Source: Limnomonas spitsbergensis
Lineage: Eukaryota > Chlorophyta > Chlorophyceae > Chlamydomonadales
DNA length: 64,000 nt
Direction of reading: 5' to 3'
Assembly (NCBI GenBank): GCA_037349105.1
Contig: JAYJMM010000039.1
Coordinates: 930,001-994,000, forward strand
Below are positions 1 to 14,510 of this stretch, one piece after another. The notes under the pieces were generated by a model. That model did no database searches. It was not told where the DNA came from and was given only the letters and a program-made list of their open reading frames with translations. Within the stretch, counting starts at the first letter, position 1. Each line of letters begins with the position of its first letter. The position numbers and the translations under genes are program-made.

Positions 1-3000
1 AGCTCCAAACATGCCCTGCCCTGCAGCCTGAAGCATTTAGCCCTCAGCTCCAAACATGCCCTGCCCTGCAGCCTGATGCATTTAGCCCTCAGCTCCAAAC
101 ATGCCCTGCCCTGCAGCCTGATGCATTTAGCCCTCAGCTCCAAACATGCCCTGCCCTGCAGCCTGATGCATTTAGCCCTCAGCTCCAAACATGCCCTGCC
201 CTGCAGCCTGAAGCATTTAGCCCTCAGCTCCAAACATGCCCTGCCCTGCAGCCTGATGCATTTAGCCCTCAGCTCCAAACATGCCCTGCCCTGCAGCCTG
301 AAGCATTTAGCCCTCAGCTCCAAACATGCCCTGCCCTGCAGCCTGATGCATTTAGCCCTCAGCTCCAAACATGCCCTGCCCTGCAGCCTGATGCATTTAG
401 CCCTCAGCTCCAAACATGCCCTGCCCTGCAGCCTGATGCATTTAGCCCTCAGCTCCAAACATGCCCTGCCCTGCAGCCTGATGCATTTAGCCCTCAGCTC
501 CAAACATGCCCTGCCCTGCAGCCTGATGCATTTAGCCCTCAGCTCCAAACATGCCCTGCCCTGCAGCCTGATGCATTTAGCCCTCAGCTCCAAACATGCC
601 CTGCCCTGCAGCCTGATGCATTTAGCCCTCAGCTCCAAACATGCCCTGCCCTGCAGCCTGATGCATTTAGCCCTCAGCTCCAAACATGCCCTGCCCTGCA
701 GCCTGATGCATTTAGCCCTCAGCTCCAAACATGCCCTGCCCTGCAGCCTGATGCATTTAGCCCTCAGCTCCAAACATGCCCTGCCCTGCAGCCTGATGCA
801 TTTAGCCCTCAGCTCCAAACATGCCCTGCCCTGCAGCCTGATGCATTTAGCCCTCAGCTCCAAACATGCCCTGCCCTGCAGCCTGATGCATTTAGCCCTC
901 AGCTCCAAACATGCCCTGCCCTGCAGCCTGATGCATTTAGCCCTCAGCTCCAAACATGCCCTGCCCTGCAGCCTGATGCATTTAGCCCTCAGCTCCAAAC
1001 ATGCCCTGCCCTGCAGCCTGATGCATTTAGCCCTCAGCTCCAAACATGCCCTGCCCTGCAGCCTGATGCATTTAGCCCTCAGCTCCAAACATGCCCTGCC
1101 CTGCAGCCTGATGCATTTAGCCCTCAGCTCCAAACATGCCCTGCCCTGCAGCCTGATGCATTTAGCCCTCAGCTCCAAACATGCCCTGCCCTGCAGCCTG
1201 ATGCATTTAGCCCTCAGCTCCAAACATGCCCTGCCCTGCAGCCTGATGCATTTAGCCCTCAGCTCCAAACATGCCCTGCCCTGCAGCCTGATGCATTTAG
1301 CCCTCAGCTCCAAACATGCCCTGCCCTGCAGCCTGATGCATTTAGCCCTCAGCTCCAAACATGCCCTGCCCTGCAGCCTGATGCATTTAGCCCTCAGCTC
1401 CAAACATGCCCTGCCCTGCAGCCTGATGCATTTAGCCCTCAGCTCCAAACATGCCCTGCCCTGCAGCCTGAAGCATTTAGCCCTCAGCTCCAAACATGCC
1501 CTGCCCTGCAGCCTGATGCATTTAGCCCTCAGCTCCAAACATGCCCTGCCCTGCAGCCTGATGCATTTAGCCCTCAGCTCCAAACATGCCCTGCCCTGCA
1601 GCCTGATGCATTTAGCCCTCAGCTCCAAACATGCCCTGCCCTGCAGCCTGAAGCATTTAGCCCTCAGCTCCAAACATGCCCTGCCCTGCAGCCTGATGCA
1701 TTTAGCCCTCAGCTCCAAACATGCCCTGCCCTGCAGCCTGATGCATTTAGCCCTCAGCTCCAAACATGCCCTGCCCTGCAGCCTGAAGCATTTAGCCCTC
1801 AGCTCCAAACATGCCCTGCCCTGCAGCCTGATGCATTTAGCCCTCAGCTCCAAACATGCCCTGCCCTGCAGCCTGATGCATTTAGCCCTCAGCTCCAAAC
1901 ATGCCCTGCCCTGCAGCCTGAAGCATTTAGCCCTCAGCTCCAAACATGCCCTGCCCTGCAGCCTGAATGCATTTAGCCCTCAGCTCCAAACATGCCCTGC
2001 CCTGCAGCCTGATGCATTTAGCCCTCAGCTCCAAACATGCCCTGCCCTGCAGCCTGATGCATTTAGCCCTCAGCTCCAAACATGCCCTGCCCTGCAGCCT
2101 GATGCATTTAGCCCTCAGCTCCAAACATGCCCTGCCCTGCAGCCTGATGCATTTAGCCCTCAGCTCCAAACATGCCCTGCCCTGCAGCCTGATGCATTTA
2201 GCCCTCAGCTCCAAACATGCCCTGCCCTGCAGCCTGATGCATTTAGCCCTCAGCTCCAAACATGCCCTGCCCTGCAGCCTGATGCATTTAGCCCTCAGCT
2301 CCAAACATGCCCTGCCCTGCAGCCTGATGCATTTAGCCCTCAGCTCCAAACATGCCCTGCCCTGCAGCCTGATGCATTTAGCCCTCAGCTCCAAACATGC
2401 CCTGCCCTGCAGCCTGATGCATTTAGCCCTCAGCTCCAAACATGCCCTGCCCTGCAGCCTGATGCATTTAGCCCTCAGCTCCAAACATGCCCTGCCCTGC
2501 AGCCTGATGCATTTAGCCCTCAGCTCCAAACATGCCCTGCCCTGCAGCCTGATGCATTTAGCCCTCAGCTCCAAACATGCCCTGCCCTGCAGCCTGAAGC
2601 ATTTAGCCCTCAGCTCCAAACATGCCCTGCCCTGCAGCCTGATGCATTTAGCCCTCAGCTCCAAACATGCCCTGCCCTGCAGCCTGAAGCATTTAGCCCT
2701 CAGCTCCAAACATGCCCTGCCCTGCAGCCTGATGCATTTAGCCCTCAGCTCCAAACATGCCCTGCCCTGCAGCCTGAAGCATTTAGCCCTCAGCTCCAAA
2801 CATGCCCTGCCCTGCAGCCTGAAGCATTTAGCCCTCAGCTCCAAACATGCCCTGCCCTGCAGCCTGATGCATTTAGCCCTCAGCTCCAAACATGCCCTGC
2901 CCTGCAGCCTGATGCATTTAGCCCTCAGCTCCAAACATGCCCTGCCCTGCAGCCTGAAGCATTTAGCCCTCAGCTCCAAACATGCCCTGCCCTGCAGCCT

Positions 3001-6000
3001 GAAGCATTTAGCCCTCAGCTCCAAACATGCCCTGCCCTGCAGCCTGAAGCATTTAGCCCTCAGCTCCAAACATGCCCTGCCCTGCAGCCTGATGCATTTA
3101 GCCCTCAGCTCCAAACATGCCCTGCCCTGCAGCCTGATGCATTTAGCCCTCAGCTCCAAACATGCCCTGCCCTGCAGCCTGAAGCATTTAGCCCTCAGCT
3201 CCAAACATGCCCTGCCCTGCAGCCTGATGCATTTAGCCCTCAGCTCCAAACATGCCCTGCCCTGCAGCCTGATGCATTTAGCCCTCAGCTCCAAACATGC
3301 CCTGCCCTGCAGCCTGATGCATTTAGCCCTCAGCTCCAAACATGCCCTGCCCTGCAGCCTGATGCATTTAGCCCTCAGCTCCAAACATGCCCTGCCCTGC
3401 AGCCTGAAGCATTTAGCCCTCAGCTCCAAACATGCCCTGCCCTGCAGCCTGATGCATTTAGCCCTCAGCTCCAAACATGCCCTGCCCTGCAGCCTGAAGC
3501 ATTTAGCCCTCAGCTCCAAACATGCCCTGCCCTGCAGCCTGATGCATTTAGCCCTCAGCTCCAAACATGCCCTGCCCTGCAGCCTGATGCATTTAGCCCT
3601 CAGCTCCAAACATGCCCTGCCCTGCAGCCTGATGCATTTAGCCCTCAGCTCCAAACATGCCCTGCCCTGCAGCCTGATGCATTTAGCCCTCAGCTCCAAA
3701 CATGCCCTGCCCTGCAGCCTGATGCATTTAGCCCTCAGCTCCAAACATGCCCTGCCCTGCAGCCTGATGCATTTAGCCCTCAGCTCCAAACATGCCCTGC
3801 CCTGCAGCCTGATGCATTTAGCCCTCAGCTCCAAACATGCCCTGCCCTGCAGCCTGATGCATTTAGCCCTCAGCTCCAAACATGCCCTGCCCTGCAGCCT
3901 GATGCATTTAGCCCTCAGCTCCAAACATGCCCTGCCCTGCAGCCTGATGCATTTAGCCCTCAGCTCCAAACATGCCCTGCCCTGCAGCCTGATGCATTTA
4001 GCCCTCAGCTCCAAACATGCCCTGCCCTGCAGCCTGAAGCATTTAGCCCTCAGCTCCAAACATGCCCTGCCCTGCAGCCTGATGCATTTAGCCCTCAGCT
4101 CCAAACATGCCCTGCCCTGCAGCCTGATGCATTTAGCCCTCAGCTCCAAACATGCCCTGCCCTGCAGCCTGATGCATTTAGCCCTCAGCTCCAAACATGC
4201 CCTGCCCTGCAGCCTGATGCATTTAGCCCTCAGCTCCAAACATGCCCTGCCCTGCAGCCTGAAGCATTTAGCCCTCAGCTCCAAACATGCCCTGCCCTGC
4301 AGCCTGAAGCATTTAGCCCTCAGCTCCAAACATGCCCTGCCCTGCAGCCTGATGCATTTAGCCCTCAGCTCCAAACATGCCCTGCCCTGCAGCCTGATGC
4401 ATTTAGCCCTCAGCTCCAAACATGCCCTGCCCTGCAGCCTGAAGCATTTAGCCCTCAGCTCCAAACATGCCCTGCCCTGCAGCCTGATGCATTTAGCCCT
4501 CAGCTCCAAACATGCCCTGCCCTGCAGCCTGATGCATTTAGCCCTCAGCTCCAAACATGCCCTGCCCTGCAGCCTGAAGCATTTAGCCCTCAGCTCCAAA
4601 CATGCCCTGCCCTGCAGCCTGATGCATTTAGCCCTCAGCTCCAAACATGCCCTGCCCTGCAGCCTGATGCATTTAGCCCTCAGCTCCAAACATGCCCTGC
4701 CCTGCAGCCTGATGCATTTAGCCCTCAGCTCCAAACATGCCCTGCCCTGCAGCCTGATGCATTTAGCCCTCAGCTCCAAACATGCCCTGCCCTGCAGCCT
4801 GATGCATTTAGCCCTCAGCTCCAAACATGCCCTGCCCTGCAGCCTGATGCATTTAGCCCTCAGCTCCAAACATGCCCTGCCCTGCAGCCTGATGCATTTA
4901 GCCCTCAGCTCCAAACATGCCCTGCCCTGCAGCCTGATGCATTTAGCCCTCAGCTCCAAACATGCCCTGCCCTGCAGCCTGATGCATTTAGCCCTCAGCT
5001 CCAAACATGCCCTGCCCTGCAGCCTGATGCATTTAGCCCTCAGCTCCAAACATGCCCTGCCCTGCAGCCTGATGCATTTAGCCCTCAGCTCCAAACATGC
5101 CCTGCCCTGCAGCCTGATGCATTTAGCCCTCAGCTCCAAACATGCCCTGCCCTGCAGCCTGATGCATTTAGCCCTCAGCTCCAAACATGCCCTGCCCTGC
5201 AGCCTGATGCATTTAGCCCTCAGCTCCAAACATGCCCTGCCCTGCAGCCTGATGCATTTAGCCCTCAGCTCCAAACATGCCCTGCCCTGCAGCCTGATGC
5301 ATTTAGCCCTCAGCTCCAAACATGCCCTGCCCTGCAGCCTGATGCATTTAGCCCTCAGCTCCAAACATGCCCTGCCCTGCAGCCTGATGCATTTAGCCCT
5401 CAGCTCCAAACATGCCCTGCCCTGCAGCCTGATGCATTTAGCCCTCAGCTCCAAACATGCCCTGCCCTGCAGCCTGAAGCATTTAGCCCTCAGCTCCAAA
5501 CATGCCCTGCCCTGCAGCCTGATGCATTTAGCCCTCAGCTCCAAACATGCCCTGCCCTGCAGCCTGATGCATTTAGCCCTCAGCTCCAAACATGCCCTGC
5601 CCTGCAGCCTGAAGCATTTAGCCCTCAGCTCCAAACATGCCCTGCCCTGCAGCCTGATGCATTTAGCCCTCAGCTCCAAACATGCCCTGCCCTGCAGCCT
5701 GATGCATTTAGCCCTCAGCTCCAAACATGCCCTGCCCTGCAGCCTGAAGCATTTAGCCCTCAGCTCCAAACATGCCCTGCCCTGCAGCCTGATGCATTTA
5801 GCCCTCAGCTCCAAACATGCCCTGCCCTGCAGCCTGATGCATTTAGCCCTCAGCTCCAAACATGCCCTGCCCTGCAGCCTGATGCATTTAGCCCTCAGCT
5901 CCAAACATGCCCTGCCCTGCAGCCTGATGCATTTAGCCCTCAGCTCCAAACATGCCCTGCCCTGCAGCCTGATGCATTTAGCCCTCAGCTCCAAACATGC

Positions 6001-9000
6001 CCTGCCCTGCAGCCTGATGCATTTAGCCCTCAGCTCCAAACATGCCCTGCCCTGCAGCCTGATGCATTTAGCCCTCAGCTCCAAACATGCCCTGCCCTGC
6101 AGCCTGATGCATTTAGCCCTCAGCTCCAAACATGCCCTGCCCTGCAGCCTGATGCATTTAGCCCTCAGCTCCAAACATGCCCTGCCCTGCAGCCTGATGC
6201 ATTTAGCCCTCAGCTCCAAACATGCCCTGCCCTGCAGCCTGATGCATTTAGCCCTCAGCTCCAAACATGCCCTGCCCTGCAGCCTGATGCATTTAGCCCT
6301 CAGCTCCAAACATGCCCTGCCCTGCAGCCTGATGCATTTAGCCCTCAGCTCCAAACATGCCCTGCCCTGCAGCCTGATGCATTTAGCCCTCAGCTCCAAA
6401 CATGCCCTGCCCTGCAGCCTGATGCATTTAGCCCTCAGCTCCAAACATGCCCTGCCCTGCAGCCTGATGCATTTAGCCCTCAGCTCCAAACATGCCCTGC
6501 CCTGCAGCCTGATGCATTTAGCCCTCAGCTCCAAACATGCCCTGCCCTGCAGCCTGATGCATTTAGCCCTCAGCTCCAAACATGCCCTGCCCTGCAGCCT
6601 GATGCATTTAGCCCTCAGCTCCAAACATGCCCTGCCCTGCAGCCTGATGCATTTAGCCCTCAGCTCCAAACATGCCCTGCCCTGCAGCCTGATGCATTTA
6701 GCCCTCAGCTCCAAACATGCCCTGCCCTGCAGCCTGATGCATTTAGCCCTCAGCTCCAAACATGCCCTGCCCTGCAGCCTGATGCATTTAGCCCTCAGCT
6801 CCAAACATGCCCTGCCCTGCAGCCTGATGCATTTAGCCCTCAGCTCCAAACATGCCCTGCCCTGCAGCCTGATGCATTTAGCCCTCAGCTCCAAACATGC
6901 CCTGCCCTGCAGCCTGATGCATTTAGCCCTCAGCTCCAAACATGCCCTGCCCTGCAGCCTGATGCATTTAGCCCTCAGCTCCAAACATGCCCTGCCCTGC
7001 AGCCTGATGCATTTAGCCCTCAGCTCCAAACATGCCCTGCCCTGCAGCCTGATGCATTTAGCCCTCAGCTCCAAACATGCCCTGCCCTGCAGCCTGATGC
7101 ATTTAGCCCTCAGCTCCAAACATGCCCTGTCCTGCAGCCTGATGCATTTAGCCCTCAGCTCCAAACATGCCCTGTCCTGCAGCCTGATGCATTTAGCCCT
7201 CAGCTCCAAACATGCCCTGTCCTGCAGCCTGAATGCATTTAGCCCTCAGCTCCAAACATGCCCTGTCCTGCAGCCTGAAGCATTTAGCCCTCAGCTCCAA
7301 ACATGCCCTGTCCTGCAGCCTGATGCATTTAGCCCTCAGCTCCAAACATGCCCTGCCCTGCAGCCTGAAGCATTTAGCCCTCAGCTCCAAACATGCCCTG
7401 CCCTGCAGCCTGATGCATTTAGCCCTCAGCTCCAAACATGCCCTGCCCTGCAGCCTGATGCATTTAGCCCTCAGCTCCAAACATGCCCTGCCCTGCAGCC
7501 TGAAGCATTTAGCCCTCAGCTCCAAACATGCCCTGCCCTGCAGCCTGATGCATTTAGCCCTCAGCTCCAAACATGCCCTGCCCTGCAGCCTGATGCATTT
7601 AGCCCTCAGCTCCAAACATGCCCTGCCCTGCAGCCTGAAGCATTTAGCCCTCAGCTCCAAACATGCCCTGCCCTGCAGCCTGATGCATTTAGCCCTCAGC
7701 TCCAAACATGCCCTGCCCTGCAGCCTGAAGCATTTAGCCCTCAGCTCCAAACATGCCCTGCCCTGCAGCCTGATGCATTTAGCCCTCAGCTCCAAACATG
7801 CCCTGCCCTGCAGCCTGATGCATTTAGCCCTCAGCTCCAAACATGCCCTGCCCTGCAGCCTGATGCATTTAGCCCTCAGCTCCAAACATGCCCTGCCCTG
7901 CAGCCTGATGCATTTAGCCCTCAGCTCCAAACATGCCCTGCCCTGCAGCCTGATGCATTTAGCCCTCAGCTCCAAACATGCCCTGCCCTGCAGCCTGATG
8001 CATTTAGCCCTCAGCTCCAAACATGCCCTGCCCTGCAGCCTGATGCATTTAGCCCTCAGCTCCAAACATGCCCTGCCATGCAGCCTGATGCATTTAGCCC
8101 TCAGCTCCAAACATGCCCTGCCCTGCAGCCTGATGCATTTAGCCCTCAGCTCCAAACATGCCCTGCCCTGCAGCCTGATGCATTTAGCCCTCAGCTCCAA
8201 ACATGCCCTGCCCTGCAGCCTGATGCATTTAGCCCTCAGCTCCAAACATGCCCTGCCCTGCAGCCTGAAGCATTTAGCCCTCAGCTCCAAACATGCCCTG
8301 CCCTGCAGCCTGATGCATTTAGCCCTCAGCTCCAAACATGCCCTGCCCTGCAGCCTGATGCATTTAGCCCTCAGCTCCAAACATGCCCTGCCCTGCAGCC
8401 TGAATGCATTTAGCCCTCAGCTCCAAACATGCCCTGCCCTGCAGCCTGATGCATTTAGCCCTCAGCTCCAAACATGCCCTGCCCTGCAGCCTGAATGCAT
8501 TTAGCCCTCAGCTCCAAACATGCCCTGCCCTGCAGCCTGATGCATTTAGCCCTCAGCTCCAAACATGCCCTGCCCTGCAGCCTGATGCATTTAGCCCTCA
8601 GCTCCAAACATGCCCTGCCCTGCAGCCTGATGCATTTAGCCCTCAGCTCCAAACATGCCCTGCCCTGCAGCCTGATGCATTTAGCCCTCAGCTCCAAACA
8701 TGCCCTGCCCTGCAGCCTGATGCATTTAGCCCTTAGCTCCAAACATGCCCTGCCCTGCAGCCTGAAGCATTTAGCCCTCAGCTCCAAACATGCCCTGCCC
8801 TGCAGCCTGAAGCATTTAGCCCTCAGCTCCAAACATGCCCTGCCCTGCAGCCTGATGCATTTAGCCCTCAGCTCCAAACATGCCCTGCCCTGCAGCCTGA
8901 AGCATTTAGCCCTCAGCTCCAAACATGCCCTGCCCTGCAGCCTGAAGCATTTAGCCCTCAGCTCCAAACATGCCCTGCCCTGCAGCCTGATGCATTTAGC

Positions 9001-12000
9001 CCTCAGCTCCAAACATGCCCTGCCCTGCAGCCTGATGCATTTAGCCCTCAGCTCCAAACATACCCTGCCCTGCAGCCTGATGCATTTAGCCCTCAGCTCC
9101 AAACATGCCCTGCCCTGCAGCCTGATGCATTTAGCCCTCAGCTCCAAACATGCCCTGCCCTGCAGCCTGATGCATTTAGCCCTCAGCTCCAAACATGCCC
9201 TGCCCTGCAGCCTGATGCATTTAGCCCTCAGCTCCAAACATGCCCTGCCCTGCAGCCTGAATGCATTTAGCCCTCAGCTCCAAACATGCCCTGCCCTGCA
9301 GCCTGAAGCATTTAGCCCTCAGCTCCAAACATGCCCTGCCCTGCAGCCTGATGCATTTAGCCCTCAGCTCCAAACATGCCCTGCCCTGCAGCCTGAAGCA
9401 TTTAGCCCTCAGCTCCAAACATGCCCTGTCCTGCAGCCTGAAGCATTTAGCCCTCAGCTCCAAACATGCCCTGCCCTGCAGCCTGATGCATTTAGCCCTC
9501 AGCTCCAAACATGCCCTGCCCTGCAGCCTGAATGCATTTAGCCCTCAGCTCCAAACATGCCCTGCCCTGCAGCCTGAAGCATTTAGCCCTCAGCTCCAAA
9601 CATGCCCTGCCCTGCAGCCTGATGCATTTAGCCCTCAGCTCCAAACATGCCCTGCCCTGCAGCCTGATGCATTTAGCCCTCAGCTCCAAACATGCCCTGC
9701 CCTGCAGCCTGAAGCATTTAGCCCTCAGCTCCAAACATGCCCTGCCCTGCAGCCTGAAGCATTTAGCCCTCAGCTCCAAACATGCCCTGTCCTGCAGCCT
9801 GAAGCATTTAGCCCTCAGCTCCAAACATGCCCTGCCCTGCAGCCTGAATGCATTTAGCCCTCAGCTCCAAACATGCCCTGCCCTGCAGCCTGATGCATTT
9901 AGCCCTCAGCTCCAAACATGCCCTGCCCTGCAGCCTGAAGCATTTAGCCCTCAGCTCCAAACATGCCCTGCCCTGCAGCCTGAATGCATTTAGCCCTCAG
10001 CTCCAAACATGCCCTGCCCTGCAGCCTGAATGCATTTAGCCCTCAGCTCCAAACATGCCCTGCCCTGCAGCCTGATGCATTTAGCCCTCAGCTCCAAACA
10101 TGCCCTGCCCTGCAGCCTGATGCATTTAGCCCTCAGCTCCAAACATGCCCTGCCCTGCAGCCTGATGCATTTAGCCCTCAGCTCCAAACATGCCCTGCCC
10201 TGCAGCCTGATGCATTTAGCCCTCAGCTCCAAACATGCCCTGCCCTGCAGCCTGATGCATTTAGCCCTCAGCTCCAAACATGCCCTGCCCTGCAGCCTGA
10301 TGCATTTAGCCCTCAGCTCCAAACATGCCCTGCCCTGCAGCCTGATGCATTTAGCCCTCAGCTCCAAACATGCCCTGCCCTGCAGCCTGATGCATTTAGC
10401 CCTCAGCTCCAAACATGCCCTGCCCTGCAGCCTGATGCATTTAGCCCTCAGCTCCAAACATGCCCTGCCCTGCAGCCTGATGCATTTAGCCCTCAGCTCC
10501 AAACATGCCCTGCCCTGCAGCCTGATGCATTTAGCCCTCAGCTCCAAACATGCCCTGCCCTGCAGCCTGATGCATTTAGCCCTCAGCTCCAAACATGCCC
10601 TGCCCTGCAGCCTGATGCATTTAGCCCTCAGCTCCAAACATGCCCTGTCCTGCAGCCTGATGCATTTAGCCCTCAGCTCCAAACATGCCCTGTCCTGCAG
10701 CCTGATGCATTTAGCCCTCAGCTCCAAACATGCCCTGCCCTGCAGCCTGATGCATTTAGCCCTCAGCTCCAAACATGCCCTGCCCTGCAGCCTGATGCAT
10801 TTAGCCCTCAGCTCCAAACATGCCCTGCCCTGCAGCCTGATGCATTTAGCCCTCAGCTCCAAACATGCCCTGCCCTGCAGCCTGATGCATTTAGCCCTCA
10901 GCTCCAAACATGCCCTGCCCTGCAGCCTGAAGCATTTAGCCCTCAGCTCCAAACATGCCCTGCCCTGCAGCCTGATGCATTTAGCCCTCAGCTCCAAACA
11001 TGCCCTGCCCTGCAGCCTGATGCATTTAGCCCTCAGCTCCAAACATGCCCTGCCCTGCAGCCTGATGCATTTAGCCCTCAGCTCCAAACATGCCCTGCCC
11101 TGCAGCCTGATGCATTTAGCCCTCAGCTCCAAACATGCCCTGCCCTGCAGCCTGAAGCATTTAGCCCTCAGCTCCAAACATGCCCTGCCCTGCAGCCTGA
11201 TGCATTTAGCCCTCAGCTCCAAACATGCCCTGCCCTGCAGCCTGATGCATTTAGCCCCTCAGCTCCAAACATGCCCTGCCCTGCAGCCTGAAGCATTTAG
11301 CCCTCAGCTCCAAACATGCCCTGCCCTGCAGCCTGATGCATTTAGCCCTCAGCTCCAAACATGCCCTGCCCTGCAGCCTGATGCATTTAGCCCTCAGCTC
11401 CAAACATGCCCTGCCCTGCAGCCTGATGCATTTAGCCCTCAGCTCCAAACATGCCCTGCCCTGCAGCCTGATGCATTTAGCCCTCAGCTCCAAACATGCC
11501 CTGCCCTGCAGCCTGATGCATTTAGCCCTCAGCTCCAAACATGCCCTGTCCTGCAGCCTGATGCATTTAGCCCTCAGCTCCAAACATGCCCTGTCCCTGC
11601 AGCCTGATGCATTTAGCCCTCAGCTCCAAACATGCCCTGTCCCTGCAGCCTGATGCATTTAGCCCTCAGCTCCAAACATGCCCTGCCCTGCAGCCTGATG
11701 CATTTAGCCCTCAGCTCCAAACATGCCCTGCCCTGCAGCCTGAAGCATTTAGCCCTCAGCTCCAAACATGCCCTGCCCTGCAGCCTGATGCATTTAGCCC
11801 TCAGCTCCAAACATGCCCTGCCCTGCAGCCTGATGCATTTAGCCCTCAGCTCCAAACATGCCCTGCCCTGCAGCCTGATGCATTTAGCCCTCAGCTCCAT
11901 ACATGCCCTGCCCTGCAGCCTGATGCATTTAGCCCTCAGCTCCAAACATGCCCTGCCCTGCAGCCTGAAGCATTTACCCCTCAGCTCCAAACATGCCCTG

Positions 12001-14165
12001 CCCTGCAGCCTGAAGCATTTAGCCCTCAGCTCCAAACATGCCCTGCCCTGCAGCCTGATGCATTTAGCCCTCAGCTCCAAACATGCCCTGCCCTGCAGCC
12101 TGATGCATTTAGCCCTCAGCTCCAAACATGCCCTGCCCTGCAGCCTGAAGCATTTAGCCCTCAGCTCCAAACATGCCCTGCCCTGCAGCCTGAAGCATTT
12201 AGCCCTCAGCTCCAAACATGCCCTGTCCTGCAGCCTGAAGCATTTAGCCCTCAGCTCCAAACATGCCCTGCCCTGCAGCCTGAAGCATTTAGCCCTCAGC
12301 TCCAAACATGCCCTGCCCTGCAGCCTGATGCATTTAGCCCTCAGCTCCAAACATGCCCTGCCCTGCAGCCTGAAGCATTTAGCCCTCAGCTCCAAACATG
12401 CCCTGCCCTGCAGCCTGATGCATTTAGCCCTCAGCTCCAAACATGCCCTGCCCTGCAGCCTGATGCATTTAGCCCTCAGCTCCAAACATGCCCTGCCCTG
12501 CAGCCTGATGCATTTAGCCCTCAGCTCCAAACATGCCCTGCCCTGCAGCCTGATGCATTTAGCCCTCAGCTCCAAACATGCCCTGCCCTGCAGCCTGAAT
12601 GCATTTACCCCTCAGCTCCAAACATGCCCTGCCCTGCAGCCTGAAGCATTTAGCCCTCAGCTCCAAACATGCCCTGCCCTGCAGCCTGATGCATTTAGCC
12701 CTCAGCTCCAAACATGCCCTGCCCTGCAGCCTGATGCATTTAGCCCTCAGCTCCAAACATGCCCTGCCCTGCAGCCTGAATGCATTTAGCCCTCAGCTCC
12801 AAACATGCCCTGCCCTGCAGCCTGATGCATTTAGCCCTCAGCTCCAAACATGCCCTGTCCCTGCAGCCTGAATGCATTTAGCCCTCAGCTCCAAACATGC
12901 CCTGCCCTGCAGCCTGAATGCATTTAGCCCTCAGCTCCAAACATGCCCTGCCCTGCAGCCTGATGCATTTAGCCCTCAGCTCCAAACATACCCTGCCCTG
13001 CAGCCTGAATGCATTTAGCCCTCAGCTCCAAACATGCCCTGCCCTGCAGCCTGATGCATTTAGCCCTCAGCTCCAAACATGCCCTGCCCTGCAGCCTGAT
13101 GCATTTAGCCCTCAGCTCCAAACATGCCCTGTCCTGCAGCCTGATGCATTTAGCTCTCAGCTCCAAACATGCCCTGTCCTGCAGCCTGAAGCATTTAGCC
13201 CTCAGCTCCAAACATGCCCTGCCCTGCAGCCTGATGCATTTACCCCTCAGCTCCAAACATGCCCTGCCCTGCAGCCTGAAGCATTTAGCCCTCAGCTCCA
13301 AACATGCCCTGCCCTGCAGCCTGATGCATTTAGCCCTCAGCTCCAAACATGCCCTGCCCTGCAGCCTGATGCATTTAGCCCTCAGCTCCAAACATGCCCT
13401 GCCCTGCAGCCTGAAGCATTTAGCCCTCAGCTCCAAACAATGCCCTGCCCTGCAGCCTGATGCATTTAGCCCTCAGCTCCAAACATGCCCTGCCCTGCAG
13501 CCTGATGCATTTAGCCCTCAGCTCCAAACATGCCCTGCCCTGCAGCCTGATGCATTTAGCCCTCAGCTCCAAACATGCCCTGCCCTGCAGCCTGATGCAT
13601 TTAGCCCTCAGCTCCAAACATGCCCTGCCCTGCAGCCTGATGCATTTAGCCCTCAGCTCCAAACATGCCCTGCCATGCAGCCTGATGCATTTAGCCCTCA
13701 GCTCCAAACATGCCCTGCCCTGCAGCCTGATGCATTTAGCCCTCAGCTCCAAACATGCCCTGCCCTGCAGCCTGATGCATTTAGCCCTCAGCTCCAAACA
13801 TGCCCTGCCCTGCAGCCTGAAGCATTTAGCCCTCAGCTCCAAACATGCCCTGCCCTGCAGCCTGATGCATTTAGCCCTCAGCTCCAAACATGCCCTGCCC
13901 TGCAGCCTGATGCATTTAGCCCTCAGCTCCAAACATGCCCTGCCCTGCAGCCTGAAGCATTTAGCCCTCAGCTCCAAACATGCCCTGCCCTGCAGCCTGA
14001 TGCATTTAGCCCTCAGCTCCAAACATGCCCTGCCCTGCAGCCTGATGCATTTAGCCCTCAGCTCCAAACATGCCCTGCCCTGCAGCCTGAAGCATTTAGC
14101 CCTCAGCTCCAAACATGCCCTGCCCTGCAGCCTGATGCATTTAGCCCTCAGCTCCAAACAATGCC
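1..14165. repeat. Left zone of the satellite: homogeneous units plus all +1 length variants
   Basis: From 1 to about 7.1 kb the units differ almost only by the A/T subtype (GAAGCAT or GATGCAT). From 7.1 to 14.2 kb 46-bp units become frequent. I see about 14 with an extra A (CCTGAATGCAT; near 1965, 7230, 8401, 8492, 9259, 9530, 9846, 9982, 10028, 12597, 12778, 12868, 12915 and 13006). Three have an extra C in GTCCCTGCAG (about 11594, 11640, 12860), one has AGCCCCTC (11255), and two have CAAACAATG (13438, 14160). All are single-base gains; I saw no losses. Each shifts the reading frame, which is why the long frames break repeatedly here. The TTTACCCC subtype is absent until about 11.97 kb. Confidence 0.85.
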
Positions 14166-14510
14166 CTGCCCTGCAGCCTGATGCATTTAGCCCTCAGCTC
14201 CAAACATGCCCTGCCCTGCAGCCTGAAGCATTTAGCCCTCAGCTCCAAACATGCCCTGCCCTGCAGCCTGATGCATTTAGCCCTCAGCTCCAAACATGCC
14301 CTGCCCTGCAGCCTGAAGCATTTAGCCCTCAGCTCCAAACATGCCCTGTCCTGCAGCCTGAAGCATTTAGCCCTCAGCTCCAAACATGCACTGTCCTGCA
14401 GCCTGAAGCATTTAGCCCTCAGCTCCAAACATGCCCTGCCCTGCAGCCTGATGCATTTAGCCCTCAGCTCCAAACATGCCCTGCCCTGCAGCCTGAAGCA
14501 TTTAGCCCTC